Assembly: GCA_046542255.1 (NCBI GenBank)
Contig: JBKHBT010000083.1
Location: 1-15,153, forward strand
Length of the DNA: 15,153 nt
Source: JBKHBT01 sp046542255
GTDB taxonomy: Bacteria > UBP14 > UBA6098 > JBKHBT01
Reading direction: 5' to 3'
This document shows, piece after piece, positions 14,410-15,153 of this stretch; positions within the stretch are counted from its first letter, which is position 1, and each line of letters opens with the position of its first letter. Position numbers and translations under genes: made by a program. A model generated the notes under the pieces. That model saw only the letters and a list, made by a program, of their open reading frames with translations. It ran no database searches and was not told where the DNA came from.

Positions 14410-15153
14410 ATGTTAAAGACTATTTATTTAAAATTGGCTACAGTAATTGTTCTGGCGTATTTTGTTCTATCGCCTTCTGGGCTATATGCAATCGATATTT
14501 CTGATTTATCAGGCATCGAGAATAGAATCACTGTTAGGTATTATCAAAATCGAGACGATTCTGAACCCATTCTGACAAGCCAGATCGATGTAAAAGGTAT
14601 TTTAAGTGAGGAAGAGCTGAATACTCGAATTTCTGATTTATTTATGGAAGTCAATGGAGAAGCTGGTAGTTATTTCATCGAAATCTCCAGCGGCGATGAT
14701 ATTATTGTCGCAAGAGAGCCGATTGAAATTCATTCTATGATAGAAGATGTGGCGATTGATGAAATTGATTCTGAGGATTCTTCCGATGACATAATGTCTC
14801 CTATGGAAGATATGGTAGTGGGTATAGAGATTGGCCAAAGCGGTGAGGATGCAAATATTGTTTCGGATAAGGTAGGTATTGCGACTGCAAGCCCGGAAGG
14901 TAAACTGCATATCGAACATACTGGAACTATTGGGACGACATCATATAATATGGGAAATGCATGGCTACGTGTAGGCCCTCTTGGTTTCGACCCAAATGAA
15001 ATAACAACTACTGGGGATTTGTATATTACAGGGCAAAATTTCGTTCGTCTCGGCTCGGGAAGCAATAATTCAATTCTGCATATCGATCCTTCAGAGCGTG
15101 TCGGCATTGGCACAACAAGCCCGGGCAATAAGCTCGAAGTCAACGGCCAGGCG
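14410..15153 (+). CDS. Secreted fibre/endosialidase-chaperone-type surface protein, 5' part
   Basis: 248 codons are open to the right edge of the window with no stop, so the C-terminus is missing. A Sec signal (1-27, cleavage after LYA) is followed by a beta domain in which YFIEISSGDDIIVAREPIEIHS (86-109) mirrors the 'YLEI..GG..L.PR.PL.SVPYA' element of bacterial fibre proteins. An acidic linker comes next (111-135, Asp/Glu/Met-rich). Two repeats are then visible: VGIATASPEGKLHIE (155-169) and VGIGTTSPGNKLEVNG (231-246). The VGIGTTSP-x-x-KL-x-V-x-G motif is typical of trimeric fibres and FCB surface proteins, which often end in a Peptidase_S74 intramolecular chaperone domain. That ending is an inference because it lies outside the window. 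ATG is supported by AAGGAG with a 6-nt spacer. Confidence 0.82.
   Translation, partial: MLKTIYLKLATVIVLAYFVLSPSGLYAIDISDLSGIENRITVRYYQNRDDSEPILTSQIDVKGILSEEELNTRISDLFMEVNGEAGSYFIEISSGDDIIVAREPIEIHSMIEDVAIDEIDSEDSSDDIMSPMEDMVVGIEIGQSGEDANIVSDKVGIATASPEGKLHIEHTGTIGTTSYNMGNAWLRVGPLGFDPNEITTTGDLYITGQNFVRLGSGSNNSILHIDPSERVGIGTTSPGNKLEVNGQA

Noticed and set aside
14730..15143. 137-codon minus-strand frame antisense to the fibre-like gene
   Set aside because: The plus strand has a signal peptide, a good ribosome site and recognisable VGIGTTSP repeats. The antisense frame is Ser/Pro low complexity.
1..15153. tRNA, rRNA, CRISPR array, transposase or phage integration site
   Set aside because: I looked on both strands and saw no regularly spaced repeats, no transposase or integrase motifs and no tRNA-like sequence with a T-loop GTTCGA core in a cloverleaf context. 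The many TCGA words are in coding frames.

Overview
The window looks like chromosome from an AT-rich (roughly 35-40% GC by eye), double-membraned (Gram-negative-type) bacterium, probably uncultured and of the wider FCB/candidate-phylum kind. The reasons are Sec signal peptides and lipoprotein signals, an outer-membrane beta-barrel candidate, an FG-GAP secreted propeller, a 'VGIGTTSP'-type surface fibre protein, a SPOR lipoprotein and a pyrophosphate-type PEP carboxykinase. The phylum is an inference. No rRNA, tRNA, CRISPR array, insertion sequence or phage module was seen.

Left block (1-5126, all minus strand). The apparent transcription unit runs FG-GAP beta-propeller protein (5126-3795) -> pyrimidine-nucleoside/thymidine phosphorylase (3781-2438) -> lipoprotein (2418-1513), closed by a good intrinsic terminator at 1471-1507. 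Right behind the terminator come a secreted LolA-like protein with an Asp-rich insert (1468-743) and a translationally coupled small beta-barrel protein (about 738-208), whose annotated start probably misses the n-region of its signal peptide.

Middle (5127-10306). A divergent 295-bp intergenic region leads to the only complete plus-strand gene: a 426-residue protein with a helical N-terminus, a long charged linker and a C-terminal PF10137-like TIR domain. This is the best candidate for a defence or signalling function. Its stop codon lies 1 bp from the stop of a convergent 1163-residue gene that I recognise as PPi-type PEP carboxykinase. That gene has its own AGGAGG ribosome site, a promoter-like pair and an AT-only 18-bp palindrome upstream.

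Right block (10307-13833, minus strand). Five genes overlap head-to-tail: manC (GDP-mannose synthesis) -> SPOR lipoprotein -> tsaC (tRNA t6A synthesis) -> low-molecular-weight tyrosine phosphatase -> DUF3108 protein. This mixes polysaccharide/envelope functions with a tRNA-modification gene. It is followed by a 576-bp AT-rich non-coding region and, divergently, the 5' part of a secreted fibre-like gene (14410 to window end).

Genome-style signal: the tetranucleotide TCGA is strongly over-used in coding DNA, mostly through C-ending codons placed before GAT/GAA/GAG.
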